Shown here piece by piece: positions 13,681-14,318 of a stretch of 14,318 nt of DNA; within the stretch, counting starts at the first letter, position 1, and every line of letters starts with the position of its first letter. A model generated the notes under the pieces. The model was given only the letters and a program-made list of their open reading frames with translations, did not search any database and was not told the origin of the DNA. The position numbers were made by a program, and so were the translations under genes. Source of the DNA: UBA4735 sp035935465 (GTDB lineage Bacteria; Chloroflexota; Limnocylindria; P2-11E); contig DASYXA010000126.1 of assembly GCA_035935465.1 (NCBI GenBank), forward strand, positions 1 through 14,318, given 5' to 3'.

Positions 13681-13741
13681 ACGCGTGAAGCGCACGGAAT
13701 GCGGCCATGTGGCCCATTCCGTCGCGCTCCGCCGCACGCGT
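13681..13741 (+). ncRNA. Long imperfect stem-loop between the two micro-ORFs
   Basis: Nested complementary blocks build one 61-nt hairpin: ACGCGTG (13681-13687) with CACGCGT (13735-13741), AGCGC (13689-13693) with GCGCT (13724-13728), ACGGAATG (13694-13701) with CATTCCGT (13715-13722), and GGCC (13703-13706) with GGCC (13711-13714) around a 4-nt loop. It begins 6 bp after the stop of micro-ORF A. There is no T-run, so it may be a non-canonical terminator, an mRNA-protecting stem or part of a structured RNA. Confidence 0.5.
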
Positions 13742-13792
13742 CGTGAGCCGAGGCGTCCGAACCGTGCGCCTTCCGTGCACTTTGGTCATCTT

Positions 13793-13881
13793 TCCGTCCG
13801 GTATCAGACGGCCTGGCCCCCTTAAGGCCGCCCCTTAACCCGCCGAGTTACCTCCTGAAGCTCGACGAAGGAGGTCTCACT
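13793..13881 (+). promoter_or_regulatory. Structured leader, copy B
   Basis: This leader aligns with copy A over its whole ~90 nt, 305 bp downstream. The occluding hairpin is stronger here: ACCTCCT (13850-13856) is exactly complementary to AGGAGGT (13869-13875), a 7-bp stem with a 12-nt loop that buries the whole Shine-Dalgarno of the micro-ORF at 13882. The stretch TACCTCCTGAAGCT is identical to copy A. The ribosome-binding-site strand differs between copies (GGGAGA versus GGAGGT), yet pairing with the constant CCTCC strand is kept at the same place. Confidence 0.55.
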
Positions 13882-13959
13882 ATGCGTCGGATTGCTGCTG
13901 CTCTCGCCGCCCTCGCTGCTCTCGCGCTCGGAGGCGCGGCCGGCACCCTCGGCTACTAG
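13882..13959 (+). CDS. Micro-ORF B, 25-residue hydrophobic peptide
   Basis: ATG at 13882 to TAG at 13959 encodes 25 residues: MRRIAAALAALAALALGGAA followed by GTLGY. It has an Arg-Arg N-terminus, one Ala/Leu-rich hydrophobic helix and a small Gly-rich end. The Shine-Dalgarno AGGAGG (13869-13874) is perfect and 7 nt from the ATG, which strongly supports translation; the same bases can be sequestered by the leader hairpin. It is probably a small membrane-associated peptide. No family is recognised. It parallels micro-ORF A in layout (MR start, hydrophobic core, AGT near the end). Confidence 0.6.
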   Translation: MRRIAAALAALAALALGGAAGTLGY

Positions 13960-14000
13960 AACTTTTCGGCACCTCTAGAGGCGCTTTGCAAGCGTGCGCG

Positions 14001-14031
14001 AAGGGAGACCGTTTATGAACGGTCTCCTTTT
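14001..14031 (+). terminator. Intrinsic terminator after micro-ORF B
   Basis: GGAGACCGTT (14004-14013) pairs exactly with AACGGTCTCC (14018-14027) around a TATG loop, and A/T and G/T pairs extend the stem outwards. It is followed by TTTTCGTCTTTCT. This is the clearest rho-independent terminator in the window and closes the micro-ORF region 42 bp after the last stop. Two small hairpins precede it: the palindrome CCTCTAGAGG (13972-13981) and CGCTT/AAGCG (13982-13994). Confidence 0.85.
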
Positions 14032-14078
14032 CGTCTTTCTGTTCTAGACGCAGCGTTGTCGCGCATACTTCGGCGCAC

Positions 14079-14318
14079 GTGGAGGGAAGACGTTTAGGGC
14101 GCGAAGAGCGGCTGATGCTGGCCGCCACCATTTCCGCCGCCGCCGTGCTCCTCGCGAAGTTGTCAGCGCCACCTCCAGCCGGGTTTGATCTCGGACGCTT
14201 GGCCTTCTGGGTCTTCCTGACCCTTGTCGCGTCGTTCGTGCCAGTCCGACTGCCGGGTGGCGTCTTGGCGAATCTCAGCACAGCGCCGCTGATCGCTGCG
14301 CTCTTCGACTCGAGCCTC
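14079..14318 (+). CDS. N-terminal membrane region of a protein cut by the window end
   Basis: An open frame from GTG at 14079 runs off the end for 80 residues. It begins with a basic stretch, EGRRLGREERL, then a hydrophobic helix, MLAATISAAAVLLAKL, a short loop SAPPPAGFDLGR, a second helix, LAFWVFLTLVASFVPVRLPG, and the start of a third, LSTAPLIAALF. A multi-helix N-terminus with a 'PVRLPGG' loop is often seen in membrane-bound HD-GYP or GGDEF signalling proteins of Chloroflexota, but the diagnostic domain would lie outside the window, so this is only a guess. ATG at 14115 is an alternative start; neither has an ideally spaced ribosome-binding site, although GGAGGG occurs at 14081-14086. Confidence 0.6.
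   Translation, partial: MEGRRLGREERLMLAATISAAAVLLAKLSAPPPAGFDLGRLAFWVFLTLVASFVPVRLPGGVLANLSTAPLIAALFDSSL

Noticed and set aside
14015..14044. Ten-codon ORF (MNGLLFVFLF) starting in the terminator loop, with AAGGGAG upstream similar to leader A
   Set aside because: The bases are fully explained by the perfect terminator stem and T-run; there is no sign of the conserved leader upstream.
1..14318. CRISPR arrays, insertion sequences or phage genes
   Set aside because: No regularly spaced repeats, transposase, integrase or phage structural motifs were seen on either strand.

Overview
The window is high-GC bacterial DNA, densely packed with genes on both strands and with little intergenic space. 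The gene content points to a Chloroflexota-like bacterium (for example the soil/freshwater Limnocylindria group) or a close relative. It combines a RicT/PSP1 protein, a DarA-type cyclic-di-AMP receptor, a Ycf45/SpoIIIAA-like ATPase with an R3H domain, and the PdxS/PdxT route to vitamin B6. This placement is inferred from gene families and GC only; no rRNA is present to confirm it.

Layout. (1) 1-321, plus strand: the tail of an unknown gene and a small KTSC-domain protein. (2) 318-3429, minus strand: a tightly coupled operon, GT4 glycosyltransferase > holB > ricT, joined by ATGA stop/start overlaps. (3) 3430-6606: a looser accessory segment of visibly lower GC and poorer coding density. It holds a glycoside-hydrolase-like protein followed by a perfect 28-bp palindrome, a single-domain LuxR-type regulator, and a multi-pass GT-C-like membrane protein. 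(4) 6607-7794, minus strand: a second GT4 glycosyltransferase, clearly a paralogue of the one at 2329-3429, so the two paralogues bracket the accessory segment. (5) 7835-8368, minus strand: an HNH endonuclease, divergent from (6) the plus-strand run pdxS > pdxT > GNAT-like protein > R3H ATPase > tmk > darA (8397-13445), which is nearly continuous and again uses 4-base stop/start overlaps. (7) 13446-14078: a structured region with two tiny hydrophobic ORFs, each preceded by a related ~90-nt leader, a long stem-loop between them and a strong intrinsic terminator after them. (8) From 14079: the N-terminal membrane part of a protein that runs off the window.

How the genes fit together. tmk, darA, holB and ricT lie together in one cluster in Bacillus. 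Here they are in the same 14 kb but split into two divergent halves about 9 kb apart. The two GT4 enzymes, the GT-C-like protein and the hydrolase-like protein suggest cell-surface glycan work. PdxS and PdxT together form pyridoxal 5'-phosphate synthase.

The best candidate for something undescribed is the pair of related leaders with micro-ORFs at 13488-13959. In each copy a CCTCC-containing segment can pair with the Shine-Dalgarno sequence of the tiny ORF. No CRISPR array, insertion sequence, intact tRNA or rRNA was seen.
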